From: WVYX01 sp039592335
GTDB taxonomy: Bacteria; Gemmatimonadota; Gemmatimonadetes; Gemmatimonadales; GWC2-71-9
NCBI GenBank assembly: GCA_039592335.1
Contig: JBDHBX010000026.1
Coordinates: forward strand, 32,610-96,609
Direction: 5' to 3'
DNA: 64,000 nucleotides
Position 1 is the first letter of the stretch, and every line of letters begins with the position of its first letter. Shown piece after piece: positions 53,575-62,575 of this stretch. The position numbers and the translations under genes were made by a program. The notes under the pieces were generated by a model that was given only the letters and a program-made list of their open reading frames with translations, had not been told where the DNA came from and ran no database searches.

Positions 53575-56500
53575 GAAGCGCACTGCTGGAGGCGGCGCTC
53601 GACATCGGCGCCGTCGGGCTCAAGGCAGTGGTGATGCGTCCGGACGGCTCGCTCGCCGCCCACGTGCGTCGCCCGATCCGTGGCCGGCTGCAATCGTGCC
53701 TCGGCGTGGTCCTCGAGGAGCTCACCCGGGCGGTTTCGGACGATGTCTGCGCGCTCATGGCCATCACTGGTGCGCGCGCGGGTGCGTACGCGCAACTGTT
53801 CGGCGTCCGGGAGATCAGCCCGATCGTCGCAGCTTACCGCGGTGTCCGCCACCTTGTCCCACAGGCGGGCGCCGCCCTGGAGCTAGGAGGCGAGCACTCG
53901 ACGTTCCTGCACTTCGGCCCTCTCACCGACTGCGGCGACCGCGTCCTCGAGGACTTCGCCGTCAACGGTGCCTGTTCGGCAGGCACGGGAGCCTTCCTCG
54001 AGCAGGAGGCGCACCGCTTCGGGCTCTCCATCGACGAGTTCGGGAGGCGGGCCGAGACGTCCCGGCGGTCGGTCCGAATCGCCGGGCGCTGCGCGGTGTT
54101 CGCGAAGACCGACCTCGTGCACAAACATCAGAACGGGATCCCGCTCGACGATCTTGCCTACGCGCTGTGCCTCGCCATCACGCAGAGCATGGCCGACGAA
54201 CTCATCGGTGCGGCACCGGTGACGCGTCCCCTGGCGCTCGTGGGAGGCGTCGCGGCGAACCGGGGGATGCGGCGTGCCCTCCGGGAGGCGCTCCGGCTCG
54301 AGCCACATGAACTCGTCGTGCCTGACAGGTCCGAGCTCGCCGGCGCCATCGGGGCGGTCCTCGCCGCGCGCGAGCGACCCGACCGCTCCGGTCCGTCGCT
54401 CTCGGAGGCGATCGCGCGACTGGAGGCTACGGTGCCGCCGACCACGCCACGCGTCGTGCTTGCGCCCCTTGCGGCGACCGGCGGCCCGTCGGCCCTACGC
54501 GCCGCAGCCGGGGGAGCTGGCGGCCGCGGGTCGGGTGACGGCGGCGTGCTCGGCATCGACATCGGCTCGACGAGCACGAACCTCGTTTGGCTCGAGGCGG
54601 ACGGTGAGGTGTGGGACACGCGGTCGCTCCCCACCCGTGGCGATCCGCTCGCGGCGGTCGCGGCCGTGTTGCGCACGCTTGAGGAATCGCATGGCGTGGT
54701 CTCTCCGCGGGCGGTGGGGGTGACCGGCTCGGGGCGGCGGTTCGTGGCCGAGATCGTCGGCGCCGATTTCGCGGTGAACGAGATCACCGCGCATGCAGCG
54801 GGCTGTACCCGGTTCTTCCCGGACGCGGATGCGGTCTTCGACATCGGAGGGCAGGATGCGAAGTACATCCGGCTCGAGCGGGGGGCCGTCGTCGGCTTCG
54901 AGATGAACAAGGTCTGCTCCGCCGGGACCGGCTCGTTCCTCGAGGAGATGGCGACCCTGCTCGGCCTCGACATCGTGGGAGCGTTCGGGGAAGAGGCGCT
55001 CCGCTCCCGAGCGCCGATCGAGCTGGGCGACCGCTGCACCGTGTTCATGGGCTCCGAGATCGCCCGTCGGCTCCAGGAGGGCTGTGCGCGCGAGGATCTC
55101 GCCGCGGGGCTCGCGTACGCTGTCGTGCGCAACTACCTGGGGCGGGTCGTCGGCCGCCATCCGCGGGGCACGCACAGCATCTTCCAGGGTGGCGTGGCGG
55201 GGAACGCCGCGGTGCTCGCCGCGCTCCGCAACGTGTTGGGGCGCGATGTCACGGTTCACCCGTTCAACGAGGCGGCCGGGGCAATCGGTGTCGCCCTGCT
55301 GGCCGCACGGCACGTGAAGGGCCCGTCCCGCTTCCGCAGTGCGGGCGGGCTCGATCTCTCCCGTGTCCGGACCCGGAGCTTCAGCTGTTCGCGCTGCAGC
55401 AACCGCTGCACGGTCCACATCACCCGGGGGCGGTCGGGCCGTCGGTTCTTTGCCGGGGGATTGTGTGACCGGTACGAGGGCCGCGGCGACGGGAAGCGCT
55501 CCGCGGCGCGGCCTGACCTGTTCGCCGAGCGCGACGAGGCAGCCGCCCGCTGGATTGCCGAAGCCCCGCTGGGGAGCGATGGCGTGGTTGGTATCCCGAG
55601 AGCGCTCCTCTTCCACGAGCAACTCCCGTTCTGGACCGCGTTCCTCGGCGAGCTCGGCGTCCCCTATGTGCTCTCGGCTCCGACCACCCGTGAGACGCTC
55701 GAGCGGGGTGCCGCGCTCGCGCGGCGCGGTACCTGTCTTCCGCTCACGTGTGCGTATGGCCACGTAGCGGCCCTCATGGCGGCCGGTGTGCGCCGCATCC
55801 TCCTCCCCTCAGTCTCCAGCCTCCACGACCGCACGGTAGCGGAGCGTCTCGACCACGTGTGCCCAGCGGTCCAGGGATGGCCGTACACGACGCGGGCCCT
55901 CGTCACCGACACGGTCGAGCTCCTCATCCCGCGGCTGCGGCTCTCCCTGCCGCGTGTCGCCGAGCGCGACATGGTAGCCCTCGGCCGGCGGCTCGGCGCC
56001 ACGGTCCGGGAGACCCGGGCGGCGTTCGCCGCGGCTCGTGAAGCGCAGCAAGCGTTCCACGACGAGATGCTCCGGCGCGGAGAGAAGGTACTCGCCGAGC
56101 GGCGCGGCGGGCACACGGCCGTAATCTTCGCCCGACCCTACACGGTGTGTGACCCGCAAGTGCGACTCCGGTTGACGCGGGTTCTCGATGACGTCGGCAT
56201 CACCGGCGTACCGATGGAAATGGTGCCCGACGAGCCGCTCGCGAGCGGCGAGCTGCACGGTATGTACTGGTACTACGGCAAGCGGCTGCTCCAGACCGCG
56301 CAGGCGCTGCGACGAATGGGCGACGTCGCGGCGATCAGCTTGTCGAGCTTCGGATGCGGCCCCGACTCGTTCATCCTCCACATGCTTCGCCGGGAACTCG
56401 GCGGCGTGCCGCTGCTGGAGCTGGAGGTGGACGAGCACAGCGAGTTCAACGGCATCCAAACTCGAGTGGAGGCATTCCGCTGGACGCTCGGGTCGCGCCG

Positions 56501-57764
56501 CGCGCCCTTGGTTGCCCCGCCCGCCGCCCCCGGGGCTGTTGCGGGCCGCGACCTCAGTGCCCGCCGGCTCTGCGTCCCCCGCATGTCGGACCACGCTGTC
56601 GCCTTCGCCGCGGCGTTCCGCTCGTGTGCTGTGGACGCCGAGGTGCTCCCGCTACCGGACGAAGAGTCAGTGGCGCTGGGACGCGCAGCGCTTGACGGCG
56701 GCGAGTGCCTCCCCTGCGCGTTCGTCCTGGGTGACATGCTGCGGTGTCTCGAGCACCGTCGGTCCGAGGACCCGGCGCCTGCGTTCTTCATGATCGCGGG
56801 TGACGGACCGTGCCGTCTGGGCCAGTACCCATGGCTGCAGCGGGTTGTGCTCGATGAGCAGGGGCACGAGGACGTCCCGATCTTCAACGCGAGTCAGGAT
56901 CCCGAGTTCTACGAGAAGTTCGGCATGGTCTCTACACGCTTCCAGCGCCGAGCGTGGGGTGGGACGGTCGCAACGGATCTGCTCTTCCGAAAGTGGCGCG
57001 AGTGTCGTGCGCGGGTGTGCGACCGTGCGCAGGCCGACGCATGCTACCGGGAGGAGCTTGGGGCGCTCGCCGCCGCGGTCGAGCGGGGGGACACTCTCGC
57101 GCGGATGCTGCGGGTCGCGTTTGACCGGTTCGAGGCACTGCCGACGCGCAACGGTCGGCCTCCGGTGCGGGTCGGTCTCTTGGGTGAGAACTACGTGCGC
57201 TGCAACGCGGCAGCCAACGCGGCGCTGGCTGACCTGCTCGAAGAGCTCGGTGCGGAGGTGTGGTACCCGTCGCTCAGCGAGTGGGTGCTGTACACGAACT
57301 GGACGGCGCGCCTTCACTGCCGGTACGAAGGACAGTGGAAGAGGGAGCTGCTGCTCCGTGCTATCGACGCGCTGCAGCGGCTGGAGATGGCGCGCCTCAC
57401 GTGGGCGGTGCGCGGACGGCTCGCGAACGCCGCGTATCCACCGGTGACAAAACTGTTCCAGCTCGCTGCGCCTTACGTACCCGACACGTTCGAGGGAGAG
57501 ACGATCGTCGGTGTCGGGCGCACGATTGACCTGTTCCACCGGGGGGTGGGTGGCGTCATCCACGTGGCGCCGTTCGGCTGTATGGTGGGAGGGATCGTCG
57601 AGTCGTTGTGTGGGCGTGTGTCTGCGGATCTCGGCGGGTTCCCCATTCTGCACCTCCGATACGACGGGCGCCGTGGGGAGCACACGCACGGGCTGCTCGA
57701 GAGTTTCGTGATGCGGGCTCGGGTCTGGCAGGAGGAGCACGGTGCGGCTACTCGGACTCGTTAA
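53571..57764 (+). CDS. Giant BadF-BadF-DUF2229-HgdB reductase, PlsA/Ger-like glycerol-ester reductase candidate
   Basis: A 1397-residue protein, the largest of the island. Domains in order: a first BadF/BcrA-type ASKHA ATPase (1-290) with a weakened phosphate loop (DIGAVGLKAV) but an intact CSAGTGAFLEQE; a second, normal ATPase (322-590) with DIGSTSTNLV, DIGGQDAKYI, NKVCSAGTGSFLEE and GDRCTVFMGSE, whose cysteines can hold a 4Fe-4S cluster between two subunits; a Cys patch FSCSRCSNRC (about 604); DUF2229 (640-860, RRGTCLPLTCAYGH); and HgdB-like halves to the end (SSFGCGPDS, GDGPCRLGQY near 1077, FGCMVGGIVES near 1334). The same fused order occurs in Clostridium PlsA and in Ger proteins, linked to turning lipid esters into (vinyl) ethers. 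GTG at 53571 overlaps the carbamoyltransferase stop. Family call is by architecture only. Confidence 0.8.
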   Translation: MRSALLEAALDIGAVGLKAVVMRPDGSLAAHVRRPIRGRLQSCLGVVLEELTRAVSDDVCALMAITGARAGAYAQLFGVREISPIVAAYRGVRHLVPQAGAALELGGEHSTFLHFGPLTDCGDRVLEDFAVNGACSAGTGAFLEQEAHRFGLSIDEFGRRAETSRRSVRIAGRCAVFAKTDLVHKHQNGIPLDDLAYALCLAITQSMADELIGAAPVTRPLALVGGVAANRGMRRALREALRLEPHELVVPDRSELAGAIGAVLAARERPDRSGPSLSEAIARLEATVPPTTPRVVLAPLAATGGPSALRAAAGGAGGRGSGDGGVLGIDIGSTSTNLVWLEADGEVWDTRSLPTRGDPLAAVAAVLRTLEESHGVVSPRAVGVTGSGRRFVAEIVGADFAVNEITAHAAGCTRFFPDADAVFDIGGQDAKYIRLERGAVVGFEMNKVCSAGTGSFLEEMATLLGLDIVGAFGEEALRSRAPIELGDRCTVFMGSEIARRLQEGCAREDLAAGLAYAVVRNYLGRVVGRHPRGTHSIFQGGVAGNAAVLAALRNVLGRDVTVHPFNEAAGAIGVALLAARHVKGPSRFRSAGGLDLSRVRTRSFSCSRCSNRCTVHITRGRSGRRFFAGGLCDRYEGRGDGKRSAARPDLFAERDEAAARWIAEAPLGSDGVVGIPRALLFHEQLPFWTAFLGELGVPYVLSAPTTRETLERGAALARRGTCLPLTCAYGHVAALMAAGVRRILLPSVSSLHDRTVAERLDHVCPAVQGWPYTTRALVTDTVELLIPRLRLSLPRVAERDMVALGRRLGATVRETRAAFAAAREAQQAFHDEMLRRGEKVLAERRGGHTAVIFARPYTVCDPQVRLRLTRVLDDVGITGVPMEMVPDEPLASGELHGMYWYYGKRLLQTAQALRRMGDVAAISLSSFGCGPDSFILHMLRRELGGVPLLELEVDEHSEFNGIQTRVEAFRWTLGSRRAPLVAPPAAPGAVAGRDLSARRLCVPRMSDHAVAFAAAFRSCAVDAEVLPLPDEESVALGRAALDGGECLPCAFVLGDMLRCLEHRRSEDPAPAFFMIAGDGPCRLGQYPWLQRVVLDEQGHEDVPIFNASQDPEFYEKFGMVSTRFQRRAWGGTVATDLLFRKWRECRARVCDRAQADACYREELGALAAAVERGDTLARMLRVAFDRFEALPTRNGRPPVRVGLLGENYVRCNAAANAALADLLEELGAEVWYPSLSEWVLYTNWTARLHCRYEGQWKRELLLRAIDALQRLEMARLTWAVRGRLANAAYPPVTKLFQLAAPYVPDTFEGETIVGVGRTIDLFHRGVGGVIHVAPFGCMVGGIVESLCGRVSADLGGFPILHLRYDGRRGEHTHGLLESFVMRARVWQEEHGAATRTR

Positions 57765-58629
57765 CCCGCATGCCGGTGGTGGTGCGGCCCTGCGGCGCTT
57801 TGCCCGCTTTCGCGCGCGCCGTGACGTACGGCATTACCTGGAATGGGTGGTCACCGCCAGTGCCGAGGAGGCCCGGGAACGGATCCGGGCGGCGCCGACG
57901 CGCGGGGTGGAGGGCGTGTTCCTGGTAGGTGGGGATGGTACGGTGCACGGTGCACTCGGCGCTCTGACGGAGGTCGGACTGCCATTCGGGGTGGTGCCTG
58001 CGGGGCGGGGCAATGACTTCGTGCGGAACATCGGTGTGGACCAGCGCGATGGGGACGCGCTACTGCGGAGCCAGCGCCTTCAGGTCCGCCAACTCGACCT
58101 TCCCACTGTGAACGGGACGCCGTTCGCGTCGATCGCGTGCCTCGGGTTCGACGCACTCGTGAACCGCTTCGCGCGGGACGGTGCTGGATACCTGGGCGGC
58201 ACGGCGGGCTACGTCGTGTGTGTCCTGCGAGCGCTGGCCACGTATCGGCCGTTCGCGGTCGAGGTCACGGTGGATGACTGGACGTGGAACGGCGAGATCA
58301 CAATGGTGGCGGTTGCCAACGGACCATACTACGGTGGCGGGATGCGCATCGCACCTGCGGCGGTCATGGATGACGGGGCGTTCGATGTGTGCGTCGTCGG
58401 TCGGGTGTCCCGCGGCCGTCTGCTCCGTGAGTTCCCGAAGGTGTTTCGGGGGGCGCACACCGAGCGCCCGGGAGTCATCATGCGGCGTGGCCGGGTCGTG
58501 GGGGTCGCGACGGACGAGCCGCGTGAGATCTTCGCGGACGGTGAGTTGGCGGGTAGCACGCCCGCGGTCTGGTCGTTCGACTGGCGTGCAATGCGGGTGC
58601 TGCTGCCGGAACCGGAGATGGTGCAATGA
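57742..58629 (+). CDS. YegS/DagK-type diacylglycerol (lipid) kinase
   Basis: A 295-residue lipid kinase of the DAGK catalytic family. The nucleotide motif is VGGDGTVHGAL; VVPAGRGNDFVRNIG replaces the usual PLGTGNDFAR; GFDALV and NGPYYGGGMRIAP are conserved substrate segments. It should phosphorylate a diacyl-, alkyl- or related lipid alcohol at the membrane. GTG at 57742 lies 23 bases inside the reductase gene and follows GGAGGAG. Kinase-made phosphatidate feeds CDP activation and the next enzyme. Confidence 0.93.
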   Translation: MRLLGLVNPHAGGGAALRRFARFRARRDVRHYLEWVVTASAEEARERIRAAPTRGVEGVFLVGGDGTVHGALGALTEVGLPFGVVPAGRGNDFVRNIGVDQRDGDALLRSQRLQVRQLDLPTVNGTPFASIACLGFDALVNRFARDGAGYLGGTAGYVVCVLRALATYRPFAVEVTVDDWTWNGEITMVAVANGPYYGGGMRIAPAAVMDDGAFDVCVVGRVSRGRLLREFPKVFRGAHTERPGVIMRRGRVVGVATDEPREIFADGELAGSTPAVWSFDWRAMRVLLPEPEMVQ

Positions 58630-59444
58630 AACCGGACGTGCACGGAGGAGGACGATCGGATGAGCGGCCGGTGGGCGTCGCCCGCGGTCTCATCCCCGAC
58701 TGGCTGGACGACCGCTTCACGCGGTCCGTTACACCTGTCATCCGCAAGCTGATCATCGCCCGCGTGAACCCGAACGCGATCACGGTGATGGCGTTCGCGC
58801 TCACGGCTTGCGGAGGCGTGCTCATTGCGTTCGGACACTTGATTGGTGCATTTGTGCTCATCGTCGTAGGCGGCGTCCTGGACTTCTGTGACGGCAAGGT
58901 GGCGGCGCTGACGGGGAGGGTCACCAGAGCTGGCGCCGTGCTGGACTCGAGCCTCGATCGATACTCCGACAGTGTGGTGTATCTGGCGCTGGTCGTGTAC
59001 TTCGCTGTCCGATCGCATCCCGCCACCGCGCTCGCTGCCGTACTCGCCCTTATCGGCTCGATGATGACGAGTTACATGATGGCTCTCGGGAAGTCGCACG
59101 GAATCAACTTCCGGATCGGCGTGCTGCGCCGTCAGGACCGCGTCACCTTGATCAGTTTCGGACTGCTCTTCACGCCGTTGCACGGTCTCATTGAGAGTGC
59201 GGTGATGGCAGTAGGGGGACGCATTGGCCTTTCGATCGACACGGTGCCGATCATGCCGCTTGCTGCAGTGGTGTACCTCCTCGCTGTGCTCAGCAACGTG
59301 ACAGCGCTGCAGCGCATGAGGACGCTGCTGAAGGTCGCCGATCGGGACGTTACCCAGCCCGTGAGTAGAGATGAGGAAGACGTACCGTTGCGAGAGAGGC
59401 AGCTGGCGATGCTCGAACGCGAGATCGGAACTGTGGACCGCTGA
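58626..59444 (+). CDS. CDP-alcohol phosphatidyltransferase with variant motif
   Basis: A 272-residue membrane enzyme with about six helices. The catalytic motif D-x2-DG-x2-AR-x8-G-x3-D-x3-D is present with exact spacing at Asp86, Asp89, Gly90, Ala93, Gly103, Asp107 and Asp111, except that the usual Arg after Ala93 is Ala94. Such enzymes join CDP-diacylglycerol to an alcohol (glycerol phosphate, inositol phosphate, serine). The N-terminal 40 residues and a charged C-terminus of 50 are extra. ATGA overlap with the lipid kinase. The alcohol partner is unknown; a glycerate- or sugar-derived one would fit its neighbours. Confidence 0.92.
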   Translation: MKPDVHGGGRSDERPVGVARGLIPDWLDDRFTRSVTPVIRKLIIARVNPNAITVMAFALTACGGVLIAFGHLIGAFVLIVVGGVLDFCDGKVAALTGRVTRAGAVLDSSLDRYSDSVVYLALVVYFAVRSHPATALAAVLALIGSMMTSYMMALGKSHGINFRIGVLRRQDRVTLISFGLLFTPLHGLIESAVMAVGGRIGLSIDTVPIMPLAAVVYLLAVLSNVTALQRMRTLLKVADRDVTQPVSRDEEDVPLRERQLAMLEREIGTVDR

Positions 59445-59458
59445 CGCAGAGAGGAAGC

Positions 59459-60517
59459 ATGCTTGGGACCCGTCCATACACCGAGCTCGCCCGCAACTTC
59501 CTCGTTAACGTGTGGAGCATCCGCAGGGGCTCCCGGCGGTTTCTCCCGCTGATGACGAATTTCTACGTCACGAAACGCTGCAATCTCCGATGCCGGTACT
59601 GCTACCCTCCGGGCTCGGAACCCGAGCTTCCGGTCGATGACGCGTTGGCACTCCTCGAGAAGATCCGTCCCCGGAACCCGGCCCTAAACCTCACGGGTGG
59701 TGAGCCGCTGCTGCACGCAGGAATCCGCGACCTCATCCGCCGGGGGCGGGAGCTGGAGTTCCGACCGCTTCTGCTGAGCACAAACGGGGTTCTGATTCGC
59801 CGCGTCGTCGATGAGCTCCATCTGCTGGACCACGTCGTCATCAGTCTGGATTCCCTGGAGCGCGAAGTCAACGAAGTGCTGACGGGGGTGGCGGGCTCGA
59901 CGGCCAAGATCCTCGAGGCGATCCATCGCTGTGCGGAGCTCTCACACGAGCAGGGGTTCGCGCTCAGCCTGCACTCGGTGATTGCCCCCGAAACCATCGG
60001 TGGGATCGAGCAGGTACTCGAGCTCTGTGAGCAGATCGGTGCGACCCTTAGCGTCTCGCCCGAGCACGGCCGCTTCAGTCCGCACGACGGGCTTCCGGGA
60101 AATCCGCAGTACACGGCCCTCATCGATCGCCTGCTCGAGCTGAAAGCACACGGGAAGCCATTGGCCTGCTCCACGGGCTACCTCCGTGCCATCCGCGGGT
60201 TCGATGACCACAGGTGCTTCCCCTTCTTGTCACCACGGGTCGAACCCGACGGTCGCGTGTACCTCCCGTGTCAGCGCATCATGGGTCGCTCGGTCTACCT
60301 CCAAGACTACCCTAGTCTCTACGAGTTGATGCGGCAGGAAGCGGAGTGGATTACCGATCCCGACTGTAGCAGCCGCTGCTTCCTTGCCTGCTACGTAGAG
60401 GTGGAGGCCTACCTCAGTAACCCTATTTCAGCGGTCAGCGAGTTGTGGATGAGGCGGGCGCTTCTCGGAAGGCCCAGAGCAGCCTACCGATCGGGAACGA
60501 AACAACGGGTGGGATAG
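59459..60517 (+). CDS. Radical SAM enzyme with SPASM-like C-terminal cysteines
   Basis: A 352-residue radical SAM protein without a B12 domain. The cluster cysteines are 41, 45 and 48 (CNLRCRYC), followed by LTGGEPLLHAGI and VISLDSLE. The C-terminal part has further cysteines (DDHRCFPFLSP, PCQRI, DCSSRCFLAC) consistent with an auxiliary Fe-S cluster. Such enzymes modify peptides, sugars or lipids; HpnH-type hopanoid enzymes look similar at the core. ATG is seven bases after GAGG. Its stop shares one base with the next start. Confidence 0.9.
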   Translation: MLGTRPYTELARNFLVNVWSIRRGSRRFLPLMTNFYVTKRCNLRCRYCYPPGSEPELPVDDALALLEKIRPRNPALNLTGGEPLLHAGIRDLIRRGRELEFRPLLLSTNGVLIRRVVDELHLLDHVVISLDSLEREVNEVLTGVAGSTAKILEAIHRCAELSHEQGFALSLHSVIAPETIGGIEQVLELCEQIGATLSVSPEHGRFSPHDGLPGNPQYTALIDRLLELKAHGKPLACSTGYLRAIRGFDDHRCFPFLSPRVEPDGRVYLPCQRIMGRSVYLQDYPSLYELMRQEAEWITDPDCSSRCFLACYVEVEAYLSNPISAVSELWMRRALLGRPRAAYRSGTKQRVG

Positions 60518-62575
60518 TGCTCTCGACGCGAGTTGTGGCGCTCGTGGGGTGGACGGCGGTGGCTTGCGCCGCGGCGTGGATCACGTCCTCGCGGCTCACG
60601 GTGCAAAACCCCCGTGGGCTGTGGTCTGAACGTCCCGGCGGACCGTGGGCCAACGCTGGAGTCCGCAGCAGTTGCGCTCCAACGATGGATCCAAGATCAG
60701 CCGGAGGTGGCCCAAGTCCTCGGGGTTGAGCAGCTGCGGGCACTGCGGCGGCAGTTGGGACCGTTCAGGAGACGATTGTTCTCGGGCTTGCGGGATGCGG
60801 TGGTCGGTCGGGATGGTGTGACGGCACTGACGTACGTCGTCCTCGTACCGCCCGCGACGCCCGGGAGTCTGGAGGTGAAGGCATCCTTCATTGCCCGGCT
60901 GCGCGACGAGTCCCGAGAGCTGCTCCCGCCCGGGTCCGATATCCACCTCGCGGGCCAGCCAGCCATCGACGTGGCGCTGGACCAACTGCTCAGTGACGAT
61001 CTTGGGCACACCGTGTCGATCGCGCTGGCCGCCGTTGGCCTCACGCTCCTACTGCTGATTGGGCACCGGAGCCTGGCCGCGGTGGCGACGGTAGCTGCTG
61101 GGCTCATCGTGCTCCTCGGCGGGCTAGCCCTGAGCGGTGTGCCAGTCTCGAGTGCAACGGCCGTCGCCCTTCCGCTCACTGTGGTCGTGGGAGTGTCTTA
61201 CGCGGCACACGTCGCTCTCGCCATCGAGAGAGCAGGGGGAAGTCGTGCAGCAGTGCGGGAGATTCGCGCGCCGCTGGCGTGGTCGTATCTCACTACCGTC
61301 GTAGCTCTGGGCAGCTTTACGCTCTCGCCGATCCGGGCCCTGCGCTTGTTCGCGGTTGCGTCCTGTGTCGGCCTCACTGTCGCCTTCTTCTCGGCCCTCA
61401 CCCTGACGCCGTTCCTGTGTTCAGGCCAGTCTGGCGACTGGCCACGGCGGGCTCGTCGTCTCCTGACGCGATGCGGGGTTCGAATCTTTCGGCTTGCCGT
61501 ACGGAATCGGAAGACGACGCTCGGGATCTGGCTCGGGGTGATGATCGTCATCGTGGTTGGTGTGCTGCGGGTGCGCGTTGAGCCGAATAGCTATCTGAGC
61601 TTCTTCCCTCGCGATCACGCGATCGCTTATGCCTACAGGACTATCGATGCGGCCTTCGGCGGTAGCATTCCGCTTCACGTGGTGGCACGTGTGGATTCGG
61701 GTGTGGCTTACCGGCAGGACCGCGTTCGTACACGCCTCGGGGCTTTCTTCGGGAGTGTGAACGACCAGGCCCGCATTGGGCCAGCCCTTCTCCCCCCTCC
61801 GGTGCGGGCGCTGAGGGACGACGGCGGCTTGGAGGCGTCGATAGCCCGTTGGTTCCGCGGGCGGGATGAGCGTTACACCCGCGCCATGCTCGCAGTCCCG
61901 ATCATGTCGACGGCGGAAGCTCGCCAGTTGATTCACGATCTCGAGGTCTTGGCGCTCGTGCATTCTGACGAAGAGGTGAGCCTTACCGTTACCGGTCTGC
62001 TCCCGGCGTCGCTCCCAATGCAGCAGCTACTCGTGAGTCTGATGATCAAGAGTCTGGGCCTGCTCTCGGTGGTCGTGGTGGTGGCGCTGGTGTTGGCATC
62101 TCGGTCGCTCAGGGGCGGGCTCGTGCTCGCGACACCCAACGTCATCGCGGTGTTGGCTGTGGTCGGTGTCATGGGATACGTCGGCATTCCCATCGATTTC
62201 ACAACCGTCAGTGTCACATCGCTCGTGCTGGGGGTAGCCGTCGACGATACCTTACAGCTCACCTGGGCGGGACGCGGGGCTGTGGGCCACTGGGAATACC
62301 AACCGAGCCGCGCGGTTGGCCGGACAGCGGCAGCCGTGCTGCTCGGATCCCTGGCCATGATTGCCGGTGCGTTGACGTTGACGGCATCACACTTCCCGCC
62401 GACCCAACGGCTCGGCGGCCTGCTCGCCGTGGGGCTCGGTGCCGCCCTCGCCGCAGATCTGACCCTCACACCGCTGTTGATTGCGGGATGGTCTGGCCGC
62501 CGTCGGACGGTCCGTGAGGGGGCGCACCGAGACCGTCCAATGCGTCACGAGCCTCTGGACCGCCGGGTACGCTGA
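60517..62575 (+). pseudogene. MMPL/RND-family lipid-type exporter with an apparent N-terminal frameshift
   Basis: An MMPL-type RND permease resembling HpnN (hopanoid export): two repeats, each with a soluble loop and a block of membrane helices (LTLLLLIGHRSLAAVATVAAG; VVVALVLASRSLRGG; VLGVAVDDTLQLTW). The frame reads in two pieces. GTG at 60517 encodes the first membrane helix in one frame; from about 60614 the remaining 650 residues (GLNVPADRGPTLE onwards) lie in the next frame. Dropping one C from the AAAACCCCC run at 60605-60613 joins them cleanly. This may be a sequencing slip, a programmed shift or a true mutation. If intact, it would carry the island lipid toward the outer membrane. Confidence 0.75.
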
